DNA from: Clostridium rectalis
Lineage (GTDB): Bacteria > Bacillota > Clostridia > Clostridiales > Clostridiaceae
DNA: 64,000 nt
NCBI RefSeq assembly: GCF_900626095.1
Contig: NZ_UYZZ01000006.1
Span: 124,001-188,000, forward strand
Direction of reading: 5' to 3'
The notes beneath the pieces were generated by a model. That model did no database searches, had not been told where the DNA came from, and saw only the letters and a program-made list of their open reading frames with translations. This document shows, one piece after another, positions 20,046 to 28,305 of the stretch; position 1 is the stretch's first letter, and each line of letters starts with the position of its first letter. Both the position numbers and the translations under genes were made by a program.

Positions 20046-21416
20046 ATGAACAGACTTCCAGTAGAAAAAAATAAAGATTATAAAATAAAAATTACAGGTA
20101 TGGGATATTCCGGTGAAGGTGTAGGTAAAATAGATGAGTTTACTATATTTGTTCCGGGAGCTATTAAGAATGAGTATGTAGAAATTAAAATAGTTAAAGT
20201 AAATAAAAGGTTTGCTTTTGGTAAGTTAATAAAAATTATAGAGCCATCTGAATTTAGAGAAAAACCTATCTGTCCTATATATAATAGATGTGGTGGATGC
20301 CAAATACAACATATGAAATATGAGGAACAGTTAGATTTTAAAACTAAAAGAGTAGAAGATTCTATTAGAAGAATAGGCACTTTAGATATAAAAGTTAATA
20401 AAACAATGGGAATGAAGGATCCTTATAGATATAGAAATAAAGTTCAATTGCCAATAGGTAAAGAAAATACAGAAATAGTTATTGGATTTTATGCTAAAAA
20501 AAGTCATAAAATAATAAATATAGAAGAATGTTTTATTCAAGACAAAATATCAGATAAGGTTCTGGAAATAACAAAACAGTGGATAAAAAAATATAAGATA
20601 TCTATATATAATGAAGAGAATCACTCAGGAATCCTAAGGCATTTAATGATAAGAAAGGCATTTAAAACAGGGCAATTAATGATAGTTTTAGTTACTAATG
20701 GACAAAAACTTCCCTTTAAAAATGAATTTGTAAATACTATAAAAGATAATATAAAAGAAGTAAAAAGCATAATACATAATATAAATTCTAAAAAAACTAA
20801 TGTTATATTAGGAGATGATTGTTTTACTCTTTGGGGTAAAGATTTCATAACTGATTATATAGGAAAGTTTAAGTTTAATATATCTCCATTATCATTTTTT
20901 CAAGTTAATCCTATGCAGACAGAAATATTATATAATAAGGTATTAGAATTTGCTGACTTAAAAGGAGAAGAAACAGTTTTCGATGCTTACTGTGGAACAG
21001 GCACCATTTCATTATTTCTTTCACAAAATGCTAAAAAAGTTTACGGGGTAGAAATAGTTGCTGAAGCCATTGAAAATGCAATAATAAATGCAGAAGAAAA
21101 CAATATAAAAAATGCAGAATTTTTTGTAGGTAAAGCTGAAAATGTTATTCCTGAATTAATAAGTAAGGGAATTTATGCAGATGTAGTAGTAGTGGACCCT
21201 CCAAGAAAAGGATGCGAAACATCTCTTCTAGAAGCAATTGCAACTATGAAACCGAATAAAATAGTATATGTATCTTGCGATCCAGGCACATTAGCTAGGG
21301 ATTTGAAAATTTTAAATGAATTAAATTATAAAACTATAAAGGTTCAGCCTGTAGACATGTTTCCTCAAACTAGCCATGTGGAGACGGTAGTATTGATTTC
21401 CCACAAAAAATCCTGA
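20046..21416 (+). CDS. 23S rRNA (uracil-C5)-methyltransferase, RlmD/RlmCD/TrmA family
   Basis: About 456 residues. The enzyme methylates a uridine of 23S rRNA at C5 using SAM. Domains: an N-terminal TRAM RNA-binding domain (about 1-65, [15 protein letters not shown]), a [4Fe-4S] cysteine set ([13 protein letters not shown] plus a later cysteine in ECFIQD), and a Rossmann SAM domain ([13 protein letters not shown], then [11 protein letters not shown]) with the catalytic cysteine in [14 protein letters not shown] chose ATG 20046, which has AAAGGTGAT before it; a TTG at 20001 lacks one. Firmicute members often modify both U747 and U1939, so the exact target is not fixed by sequence alone. It is preceded by a possible attenuator. 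Confidence 0.9.
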   Translation: MNRLPVEKNKDYKIKITGMGYSGEGVGKIDEFTIFVPGAIKNEYVEIKIVKVNKRFAFGKLIKIIEPSEFREKPICPIYNRCGGCQIQHMKYEEQLDFKTKRVEDSIRRIGTLDIKVNKTMGMKDPYRYRNKVQLPIGKENTEIVIGFYAKKSHKIINIEECFIQDKISDKVLEITKQWIKKYKISIYNEENHSGILRHLMIRKAFKTGQLMIVLVTNGQKLPFKNEFVNTIKDNIKEVKSIIHNINSKKTNVILGDDCFTLWGKDFITDYIGKFKFNISPLSFFQVNPMQTEILYNKVLEFADLKGEETVFDAYCGTGTISLFLSQNAKKVYGVEIVAEAIENAIINAEENNIKNAEFFVGKAENVIPELISKGIYADVVVVDPPRKGCETSLLEAIATMKPNKIVYVSCDPGTLARDLKILNELNYKTIKVQPVDMFPQTSHVETVVLISHKKS

Positions 21417-21567
21417 TAGTCATTTCAACGTAAGAGTAGAGTTTGCCGAGGGTGGTGATAGTATATAAGTATGGGTACAGAAAGTTGAATATCCTATTGA
21501 TATAGAGTTGTCAATAAAATCCCCGGCTTTGCTCCTTGACTTTATCAATCAAGGAGGAAGCTTGCAT
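21417..21567 (+). other. Gene-free stretch opening a decayed islet
   Basis: 151 bases with no intact gene. A short open stretch right after the methyltransferase stop (ending RVEFAEGGDSI near 21466) looks like the tail of some lost gene, but I cannot name it. An inverted repeat CCTTGA/TCAAGG lies at about 21534-21554. The base composition is visibly less AT-rich than the flanks. Confidence 0.4.
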
Positions 21568-21774
21568 ATGAAATATATCAATGCAAATGTAATTCTCCCT
21601 GATGCGTTGGTCGAGTAACTGCAAAAATATTTGCAAGCAGGTTATATCTGTGTTCCTGGGAAAGATGAGGAGCGTAAATCTTGGGGAGAACTGTCAGGCT
21701 ATGGGGAACTGCTGTATAACGACAGCTCTCTTTTTTATTGTTTATGTATTAAGTATAGAGTTTTCTGTGCGTAA
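21568..21774 (+). pseudogene. CD3324-family small DNA-binding-type protein, nonsense-interrupted and truncated
   Basis: The frame starts with a good ribosome site (AAGGAGG) and reads MKYINANVILPDALVE, then TAA at 21616-21618. The same frame then continues LQKYLQAGYICVPGK, DEERKSWGELSGYGELLY before losing similarity. This is the N-terminal two thirds of CD3324-family proteins, which are about 90 residues with a C-terminal helix-turn-helix. The stop stands where the family usually has Gln (CAA to TAA), and the HTH part is gone. It therefore carries two independent lesions. The family recognition is from memory of its conserved N-terminus. Confidence 0.7.
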
Positions 21775-21813
21775 ACTAATAATGTATTACAAATAAACAA
21801 GGAGAATGAGAAA

Positions 21814-22285
21814 GTGGGAGAGTACACAAAAATATATTCACGGAAGGACGATATGCAAACGGTTTATTTAAAAAATATGGTTTTCAATCTCAATATAGTG
21901 GTTGGTGATTATACAATGTATAATGACTTTGTTGATGACCCGAAAAATTTTAAAAAAAACAATGTGCTTTATTAATATCCAATCAACCACGATAAACTCA
22001 AAATCGGTAAATTCTGCTCTATTGCCTACGGAGTAAAGTTTCTTTTTAACAGTTAAAACCGTACGATGGCATCATTATGTACATATCCCTTCTCTTTGTT
22101 TTTTCAAGAATAGGGACTTGAAAAAAAACGATGTTACTGAAGCGTAGGATAATAAGGATAATATTATCATCGGCAATGATGTGTGGATTGGATATGAAGC
22201 TGTTGTATTAGCAGGCGTTACGATTGGCGATGGTGCTATTATAGGCACTCGTGTTGTTTTTACAAAAAAGGAAAAAGGATTGTAG
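21814..22285 (+). pseudogene. Xenobiotic (Vat/CatB-type) hexapeptide acetyltransferase, heavily decayed
   Basis: Starts at GTG 21814 behind AAGGAGAATGAG. The first frame gives VVGDYTMYNDFVDDPKNF, then NVLY and a TAA at 21973. It resumes with HDKLKIGKFCSIAYGVKFLF, another stop, then YPFSLF; after a frame change it reads IIIGNDVWIGYEAVVLAG followed by VTIGDGAIIGTRVV and a stop at 22285. These are the successive landmarks of the XAT family (streptogramin or chloramphenicol acetyltransferases and similar enzymes), in the right order. At least three stops or frameshifts break it, and the usual C-terminal tail is missing. It cannot encode an active enzyme. Confidence 0.85.
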
Positions 22286-22338
22286 ACCCAGGCACTTGAC
22301 TTTTACTATTAATAATAGTACTCTTAGGGATAGTGAAA

Positions 22339-22488
22339 ATGGAGGTGGAGACAATAGATTTAGTAATACTCAGTATGGTGATTAGCATGGTTAGTGTGCT
22401 TTTTATCGTGTTCATAACAATGTTGTATGCTATTAGTAAAATAAAAAGAGAAAATATTATTGATGCACTTCCAGAGGATATGACTTGA
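22339..22488 (+). CDS. Small single-span membrane protein (hypothetical)
   Basis: An open frame of 49 codons. The start MEVETIDLVILSMVISMV leads into a continuous hydrophobic stretch (about residues 7-31), followed by the basic segment SKIKREN and an acidic tail ending PEDMT. One transmembrane helix is clear. AGGGA lies 8 bases before the ATG. It lies in the decayed islet and could be an intact remnant or a chance frame; I recognise no family. Confidence 0.4.
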   Translation: MEVETIDLVILSMVISMVSVLFIVFITMLYAISKIKRENIIDALPEDMT

Positions 22489-22787
22489 TAAAATCAAAAT
22501 ACATTTAGTAAAGAACCCCACAATTTTTCAAAAATATGATTTAGTTTTTGAAAAGAAGGAGTGCTACTTTGTAGGAACAAAAAAAATTGGTTGTGGCAAA
22601 GGATGTTTTGTTCACAAATATATCAACATGGTGGTTTTGAAAGAAGAATCAAAACCGCCATGTTATTTAATTTTATCTTGTTAATTCCAGTACTATAGAG
22701 ATTTATGGGGTTAGATAAATTTTTTGTAATTTAAATTTATTAGTAATATAAGCTTTTAGTTTTAAGTATTATAAGAAAGCAGTTTAT
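22489..22787. other. Gene-free end of the decayed islet
   Basis: About 300 bases. A plus-strand frame from about 22490 to 22683 is open and contains FVGTKKIGCGKGCFVHK, but it has no start codon and I do not recognise it; it may be another remnant. A long hairpin (separate entry) lies inside it. No other signal is seen. Confidence 0.35.
22625..22664. terminator. Long hairpin between the islet and the COG2426 gene
   Basis: A 16-bp stem with one G-U pair (22625-22640 with 22649-22664), loop 8 nt, followed by ATTTAATTTTAT. It can serve as terminator for plus-strand transcripts, and in the other direction for the minus-strand gene ending at 22788. Confidence 0.7.
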
Positions 22788-23252
22788 TTAAAAAAAGCTA
22801 AATAAACCAACACTAGCAGCTCCCATGATTAGTCCTGCTGTCAAAACTCCAAGCATAACGGCTAAAATGCTAGTTTTAAAATCCATATCAAGTAAGCTGG
22901 CTGCTAAAGTGCCTGTCCATGCACCAGTACCAGGCGCTGGGATTGCAACAAATAATAACAATCCCCAAAATAAACCTTTTTTACCGGTCTTGCTTTGTAA
23001 TTTTTTCCCTGCTTTTTCCCCTTTGTCTAGACACCAGGTAAAGAATTTAGAAGTAATAGGTTTATCAGCACCCCAAATAAGAACTTTTCTTGCGAATAAG
23101 TATATAAAAGGTACAGGTAACATATTGCCTATTATTGCAATAATATAAGATTGAAGTAAAGGTAAATCTAGCATTTGAGAATAGGGTATAGCTCCACGTA
23201 ATTCTATAATTGGAACCATAGATATAAAAAACACCATTGCATATTTTATCAT
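22788..23252 (-). CDS. Small multidrug-export-like membrane protein (COG2426, Sm_multidrug_ex family)
   Basis: 154 residues with about four hydrophobic segments. The N-terminal part FISMVPIIELRGAIPY and the later AIPAPGTGAWTGTLAASLL are hallmarks of the COG2426 / PF06695 family. The family is annotated from similarity to a putative small export protein, but its real function is not established. GGTGGA precedes the ATG on the minus strand. It is a single-gene unit, running opposite to the T-box leader of brnQ. Confidence 0.85.
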   Translation of the reverse strand: MIKYAMVFFISMVPIIELRGAIPYSQMLDLPLLQSYIIAIIGNMLPVPFIYLFARKVLIWGADKPITSKFFTWCLDKGEKAGKKLQSKTGKKGLFWGLLLFVAIPAPGTGAWTGTLAASLLDMDFKTSILAVMLGVLTAGLIMGAASVGLFSFF

Positions 23253-23365
23253 TATATAAACTCCACCTTTGTTTAAATAAGTAATTTTAGAAATAATATA
23301 TCATAAAACATAAATAACCACAAATAGTTTATTTATAATAAAAAATATATAAATTAATTATGGTA

Positions 23366-23392
23366 TTGACAATGAGAAAATTAAAGTATAAC
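23366..23392 (+). promoter_or_regulatory. Candidate promoter of the brnQ T-box transcript
   Basis: A perfect TTGACA (23366-23371) is followed after 15 bases by TATAAC (23387-23392). The spacer is shorter than the ideal 17. It stands about 70 bases before the conserved T-box stem I. Confidence 0.5.
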
Positions 23393-23454
23393 ATATAAAC
23401 AATAAATAATTGAAAAATAAAATAAGTTCTATGAAGAGAAAAAGTAAGCATTAT

Positions 23455-23698
23455 TTTGTTCCAAAGAGAGTTGGTGTTTTGCTGTAAACCAATGTTCAAA
23501 ATATAGCCCAAAATCATCTCTGAGAAGTAAAACTGAAGGTAGTTTTAGTAAGTTTTACCGGAGTCTTTCACCGTTAAGAGATAAGCGTATTGATTGATAC
23601 GTAACTAAGAGCTATAAAAATTTACTAGTATAGATTTTTATAGAATTAGGGTGGTAACGCGATTTAACTCGTCCCTTATTTAAGGGATGAGTTTTTGT
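23455..23698 (+). promoter_or_regulatory. T-box leader of brnQ, isoleucine specifier
   Basis: T-box RNAs bind uncharged tRNA and let transcription pass. Seen: stem I start AAGAGAGTTGGTG near 23463, a distal GCTG/AACCAA part, the specifier region AAATCATCTCTGAG with ATC (Ile) at 23513-23515, the T-box proper AGGGTGGTAACGCG at 23648-23661, and a terminator (23666-23677 with 23682-23693, one G-U pair, then GTTTTTGTTTT). The specifier sits at the same distance from the following TGAGAAG as in other T-boxes. So low charged tRNA-Ile should turn on the branched-chain amino acid carrier gene below. Confidence 0.92.
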
Positions 23699-23728
23699 TT
23701 TATAAAAATTTATAAGGGGGGCGATTAT

Positions 23729-23830
23729 ATGGAGATAGGTGATGGCATTATCAATTATAAAATCAAAATATTATTAATTGAGGGGGAAACTATAAATGAA
23801 AAATTTATCAAAGGAAGGTTTATCAAATAA
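23729..23830 (+). CDS. Possible Ile-rich leader peptide overlapping the brnQ start
   Basis: A 33-codon open frame begins at ATG 23729, nine bases after a very strong site (AAGGGGGG), and ends at TAA 23828-23830, 35 bases inside brnQ in another frame. It begins MEIGDGIINYKIKILLIEGE. Nine of 33 codons are Ile and two are Leu. It lies downstream of the T-box terminator, so it would be translated only on read-through transcripts. It could couple or modulate brnQ translation according to Ile supply. No homologue is known to me, so it may be chance. Confidence 0.35.
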   Translation: MEIGDGIINYKIKILLIEGETINEKFIKGRFIK

Positions 23831-25136
23831 AGACCTGTTACTTGTAGGACTAATGCTTTTTTCACTATTTTTTGGGGCTGGGAATTTAATATTTCCTCCA
23901 TTTTTAGGTCAATTGGCAGGAGGAAACACTTGGATATCTATGACTGCATTTTTTATTACTGCAGTAGGTTTCCCAATTTTAGGAGTCATATCTGTTGCTA
24001 AAGCTGGGGGCTTAAATAAACTTGCTAAAAGGGTTAATCCAATCTTTGCAATGATTTTTACAATATTAATATATTTATCAATAGGTCCTTGTTTGGGCAT
24101 TCCAAGAGCAGGGAGTCTACCTTTTGATATGGTGGTAGCTCCATATTTACCAGAAAATATGTCAAAAGAATTGGCTTTGTTAGTATATACATTTGCATTT
24201 TTTTCAGTAGCTTACTGGCTTTCATTATCGCCGGCTAAGTTAGTAGATAGAATGGGTAAGATATTAACACCTACATTGTTAATATTAATTTTGATTATAT
24301 TTTTAGGGTCTTTATTTAAACCCTTAGGAGGCTATGGGTATGCTACAAAAGATTATATGACATCTCCTTTTGTTAAAGGTTTTTTAGATGGATATCTAAC
24401 TATGGATACTATAGCAGCTTTGAATTTTGGGATAGTAATTTCATTAGCAATAAAATCTAAAGGGGTAAAGGATAAAAAGATTGTAATTTCATCTTCAATT
24501 AAGGCAGGAGTTATAGCTGGTATTTTATTAGTTGTTATTTACTCAATGCTTGCACATTTGGGAGCCAGTAGTGCCATGAAATTTGGAGGGACTGAAAATG
24601 GGGCGCAAACATTAACTAATGTTACAACTTATATATTTGGTAAATCAGGAGCAGTGCTTTTAGCAGCGGTATTTACATTAGCTTGCTTAACTACAAGTAT
24701 TGGACTTATAAGTTCATGCAGTCAGTATTTTCAAACTGTAAATAGTAAAATATCCTATCAAAATTGGGTTAGAATATTAAGTGTTTCTAGTATGCTTCTT
24801 GCAAATATGGGATTAACTAAAATACTATCAATTTCAGTACCAGTACTAAATGCTATATATCCAATAGCGTTAATGCTTATAGTACTTTCAATGCTAGACT
24901 GGATAATTAAAGAAAGTTATATAGTATATACTTTGACAATACTATTTACTGGAGTTATAAGTGTGGTTGATTCTTTACAGCAAGTAGGAATACAACTAGG
25001 CATAATAACAAAATTATGTAATGATTTGCCTCTTTACTCCAAGGGATTAGGATGGATAACTCCAGCAGTATTTGGAATGATTACAGGATTAGTGGTTAAA
25101 ATTATGAAAGAAAAGTCATTGATAACGGTAAAATAA
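23796..25136 (+). CDS. brnQ: Branched-chain amino acid:cation symporter, BrnQ/LIVCS family
   Basis: 446 residues, about 12 membrane segments. BrnQ imports Leu, Ile and Val with Na+ or H+. Family marks: LLVGLMLFSLFFGAGNLIFPP near the N-terminus, the PRAGSLPFDM-like segment near residue 104 and LACLTTSIGLISS in the second half. GAGGGGG lies 11 bases before the ATG. The Ile-type T-box upstream fits the function, since transporter expression would follow isoleucine starvation. It is a single-gene unit. Confidence 0.95.
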   Translation: MKNLSKEGLSNKDLLLVGLMLFSLFFGAGNLIFPPFLGQLAGGNTWISMTAFFITAVGFPILGVISVAKAGGLNKLAKRVNPIFAMIFTILIYLSIGPCLGIPRAGSLPFDMVVAPYLPENMSKELALLVYTFAFFSVAYWLSLSPAKLVDRMGKILTPTLLILILIIFLGSLFKPLGGYGYATKDYMTSPFVKGFLDGYLTMDTIAALNFGIVISLAIKSKGVKDKKIVISSSIKAGVIAGILLVVIYSMLAHLGASSAMKFGGTENGAQTLTNVTTYIFGKSGAVLLAAVFTLACLTTSIGLISSCSQYFQTVNSKISYQNWVRILSVSSMLLANMGLTKILSISVPVLNAIYPIALMLIVLSMLDWIIKESYIVYTLTILFTGVISVVDSLQQVGIQLGIITKLCNDLPLYSKGLGWITPAVFGMITGLVVKIMKEKSLITVK

Positions 25137-25336
25137 TTTTCAGTAATACTTTAAAGTAAGGGTTCAGGTACTATGACTTAGAGTTAACTCTCTTTTGCAA
25201 AATAATTAAATTTATTTATCATTATATGCGAGCTCTCTTTAAATTAATGTAAAAAGAATCATAAGACTTTATATGGATACAATAAGGTTTATATGGGAAA
25301 AATAATATGGAAAATTTTAAGAAGGGAGCCAGGTAT

Positions 25337-27049
25337 ATGTCAAAGATAACTAAAAAGGTTGTATCATTAGGTATTCTAGCTACTGGAATCATAGGTACTG
25401 CATCATATAGAAAGCATATTGAAAAAGTGAAAAGTATGTCTAAGGAGGCCTCTATTAAAGAAAGAGATTATGGGAATATGCAAGTTTATTTTGTTGGTGG
25501 TGGTCTTGCTAGTTTAGCAGGTGCTGCATATTTAATTAGAGATTGCAGATTTAGAGGTGAAAATATTCATATATTTGAAGGGATGCAAATGCTAGGTGGA
25601 AGTAATGATGGAATTGGAACACCTAATAATGGATTTGTTTGTAGAGGTGGAAGAATGTTAAATGAAGAAACTTACGAGAATTTTTGGGAATTATTTTCAT
25701 CTATACCATCTATTGAAAATCCTAAAATCAGTGTAACTGAAGAAATTCTAAATTTTGATCATTCACACCCAACCCACTCTAAAGCACGTTTAGTAGATAG
25801 GGACGGTAATATTTTAGATGTAAGTAGCATGGGTTTTAATAATAAGGATCGTATGGCTCTTGCTAAGCTAATGATTACTCCAGAAAAGGAACTTGACAAT
25901 TTGACAATAAATGATTGGTTTAAACATACACCTCATTTTTTTGAAACTAATTTTTGGTATATGTGGCAGACCACTTTTGCATTTCAGAAATGGAGTAGTT
26001 TGTTTGAATTAAAGCGTTATATGAATAGAATGATATTTGAGTTTAGTCGTATTGAAACACTGGAGGGAGTAACTAGAACAAAATTTAATCAATATGATAG
26101 TGTGATCATGCCCATTAGGGAATATTTGAAAAAATTCTCTGTGGATTTTAAAACAAATTGTACTGTAAATGATTTAGATTTTAAAGAAGGTGAAAGTATA
26201 ACAGTATCATCAATACTTGTAAATGAAAATGGAGATGATAAAGTTATTAAGTTAGGGAAAAATGATCTTTGCTTTATGACTAATGGATGTATGACTGATA
26301 GCAGCACATTCGGTAATTTAAAAAATCCACCTTCTAGAACTAACAAAGAATCTATTTCCGCTAAACTTTGGTCAAAGGTGGCAGAAAAGAAACCAGGACT
26401 TGGGAATCCAAAGCCTTTTTTTGGAAATATATCAGAGACCAATTGGGAAAGTTTTACTGTAACGCTAAGAGGGAATAGATTATTAGAATTAATTGAAAAT
26501 TTTTCAGGAAATGTTCCAGGAAGTGGGGCACTTATGACGTTTAAAGATTCAAATTGGCTCATGAGTATTGTAGTGGCTGCACAACCTCATTTTAAAGGTC
26601 AAGATACTAATACTACAATATTTTGGGGGTATGGTTTATATACAGATAAGATAGGAGACTATGTTAAAAAACCTATGAAAGAATGTTCGGGAGAGGAAAT
26701 TTTATATGAACTTATCCATCATTTACACATGGAAGAGTATTGGGATGAAATATTAGATACTGTGGTGAATGTAATACCTTGTATGATGCCATACATTGAT
26801 GCCCAATTCCAGCCTCGTAAAATCAGTGACAGGCCATGGGTGGTACCTAAAAATTCAACAAATTTTGCTATGATAAGTCAATTCGTAGAGATACCTGAGG
26901 ATATGGTATTCACAGAGGAGTACTCAGTACGTGCTGCACGTATTGCTGTATATAAATTAATGGGAATAAAAAAAACTGTTTGTCCTGTTACTCCTTATAA
27001 CAAAAAACCATCTGTATTATTAAAAGCTTTAAAAACATCTTTTAGATAA
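25337..27049 (+). CDS. ohyA: Oleate hydratase (myosin-cross-reactive antigen family)
   Basis: About 570 residues. Oleate hydratases add water to the cis-9 double bond of unsaturated fatty acids to make 10-hydroxy acids; they need FAD. Seen: a hydrophobic N-terminus, the FAD-binding loop FVGGGLASLAGAAYLI, the EGMQMLGGSNDG segment, and the conserved RGGRMLNEETYENFWELFSS-type region. The C-terminal PCMMPYIDAQFQPR part is also typical. I prefer ATG 25337 (GAAGGGAGCCAGG before it) to ATG 25307, which lacks a site. It stands alone. In gut and pathogenic bacteria it detoxifies host unsaturated fatty acids; here that role is inferred. Confidence 0.93.
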   Translation: MSKITKKVVSLGILATGIIGTASYRKHIEKVKSMSKEASIKERDYGNMQVYFVGGGLASLAGAAYLIRDCRFRGENIHIFEGMQMLGGSNDGIGTPNNGFVCRGGRMLNEETYENFWELFSSIPSIENPKISVTEEILNFDHSHPTHSKARLVDRDGNILDVSSMGFNNKDRMALAKLMITPEKELDNLTINDWFKHTPHFFETNFWYMWQTTFAFQKWSSLFELKRYMNRMIFEFSRIETLEGVTRTKFNQYDSVIMPIREYLKKFSVDFKTNCTVNDLDFKEGESITVSSILVNENGDDKVIKLGKNDLCFMTNGCMTDSSTFGNLKNPPSRTNKESISAKLWSKVAEKKPGLGNPKPFFGNISETNWESFTVTLRGNRLLELIENFSGNVPGSGALMTFKDSNWLMSIVVAAQPHFKGQDTNTTIFWGYGLYTDKIGDYVKKPMKECSGEEILYELIHHLHMEEYWDEILDTVVNVIPCMMPYIDAQFQPRKISDRPWVVPKNSTNFAMISQFVEIPEDMVFTEEYSVRAARIAVYKLMGIKKTVCPVTPYNKKPSVLLKALKTSFR

Positions 27050-27373
27050 AATATTATAAGGTTTTGTTTATATAATTTATATTTATAGTTGCCTTATATA
27101 TTTTAGTTTCCTATAGAATATATGAAAAGATTTTGAAAAAGTGTGAATGAACAAGAAATTAAATTAGAGGCAGTAAGCTTTAAACAACTTGTGGTTAGCT
27201 ATAATATGAGTGTATTTATATATTAAAAAATAAAACACATCTATAGTATAAAAGGTTATAGATGTGTTTTATTACTATGGACTTTTAATAAATCTTTTGA
27301 TAGAATTTATAGAAATATTTGAATAGAATTAGATTAACATTATAGTAAATCATATAATAAAGAGGTAGAAAAT
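27050..27373 (+). other. Intergenic region between ohyA and the RelA-domain gene
   Basis: 324 bases. It contains no gene that I can support. Its only strong feature is the terminator at 27229-27273. The remainder is AT-rich and probably holds the promoter of the next gene, but no good -35/-10 pair stands out. Confidence 0.6.
27229..27275 (+). terminator. Intrinsic terminator, possibly bidirectional
   Basis: A perfect 17-bp stem (27229-27245 with 27257-27273), loop 11 nt, flanked by A-rich and T-rich sides. It lies about 180 bases after ohyA. Confidence 0.8.
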
Positions 27374-28192
27374 ATGAAAAATAAACTTATAAAAGAAGAG
27401 TTTTTTAAAAAATATCCTTTTACAGAGAAAGAAGTTACTAAAAATAAAATAATATGGAGTAATTTAAATGATATATATAATGATTTTAATAGGTATAAGG
27501 ATACTTATGAAACTCAATGTGATTTTATATCAGATATATTAAGGACTCATGACAAAATACATTCTGTTAAATCTAGAGTTAAAGATGGTGAAAGATTAAT
27601 TGAAAAAATTATAAGAAAAACCCCTAGTAGAAAAGCTAAGTATGGAGATGAATTTCAGTTTACTCTTCATAATTACAAAGAAGAAATAAATGATTTAATA
27701 GGTATTAGGGCGATTCATATCTTTAAACAGGACTGGGAAGATATACATGAATTTATTTTGAAAACATGGAAAGTTATAGAAATAACTGCAAATGTAAGAG
27801 AAGGAGATGATACAAGAAGATTTGAAGAATTAAACATTCAGATTCAATCTAGAAAATCGGGATATAGGTCTGTTCATTATCTTATAGAATTTTTCCCTAC
27901 TAATCAAAGAGTTATAGCTGAAATTCAAGTAAGAACAATATTTGAAGAAGGTTATGGGGAAATTGATCATCAACTAAGATATTCTCATAGAGAAATCCCC
28001 GAGGTTTTAGCGTTAAATCTTCTTTTATTTAACCGTATATCAGGAAGTGCTGATGAAATGGCGTCATTTATAAATCTACTTAATGAAAATTGGTGTGAGA
28101 TGGAGGATAAGTATAAGAGAGTAATAGAATATAAAAATAAAGAGATAGAAAAATTGAATAATCAAATAGAAAGTTTAAAGAAGTATAAATAA
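27374..28192 (+). CDS. RelA/SpoT-domain protein, putative small (p)ppGpp synthetase
   Basis: 272 residues. A RelA_SpoT synthetase domain covers about residues 55-215: RVKDGERLIEKI, the conserved DLIGIRAIHIF, then RKSGYRSVHYLIEF and EIQVRTIFEEGYGEIDHQ. The C-terminal 45 residues are charged and look like a coiled coil (KNKEIEKLNNQIESLKK). No HD hydrolase or TGS/ACT regulatory domain is present, so it is of the small alarmone synthetase type. It differs from the compact RelP/RelQ proteins (about 210 residues) by longer ends. Activity is predicted from the conserved domain only. AAAGAGGTAG precedes the ATG. Confidence 0.85.
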   Translation: MKNKLIKEEFFKKYPFTEKEVTKNKIIWSNLNDIYNDFNRYKDTYETQCDFISDILRTHDKIHSVKSRVKDGERLIEKIIRKTPSRKAKYGDEFQFTLHNYKEEINDLIGIRAIHIFKQDWEDIHEFILKTWKVIEITANVREGDDTRRFEELNIQIQSRKSGYRSVHYLIEFFPTNQRVIAEIQVRTIFEEGYGEIDHQLRYSHREIPEVLALNLLLFNRISGSADEMASFINLLNENWCEMEDKYKRVIEYKNKEIEKLNNQIESLKKYK

Positions 28193-28305
28193 AGTTAAGA
28201 TTTACTTTATCTGAACTTAATAAAATATTAATATATTTATAAGTTTTTCCCAACTTTTATAAAGGATAATAGGATTAACAAATAAAGTTGGGGGAACAAA
28301 AGTAT

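Noticed and set aside
22490-22683. Open stretch with a Cys/Gly/Lys-rich piece (GTKKIGCGKGCFVHK)
   Set aside because: No start codon or ribosome site, it runs through a terminator-like hairpin, and I recognise no family. Possibly a remnant; not called as a gene.
22825-23148. Plus-strand frame of 107 codons
   Set aside because: It is antisense to the COG2426 membrane protein gene, which has the ribosome site and family motifs.
23329-23517. Minus-strand frame of about 60 codons
   Set aside because: It lies across the brnQ promoter and T-box stem I, which explain the sequence.
25137-25336. Palindrome AGAGTTAACTCT near 25173 before ohyA
   Set aside because: It is only 12 bases with no loop or T-run. 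It could be a regulator site, but nothing else supports it.
26089-26562. Minus-strand frame of 157 codons
   Set aside because: Antisense shadow of the oleate hydratase gene; no ribosome site and no recognisable domain.
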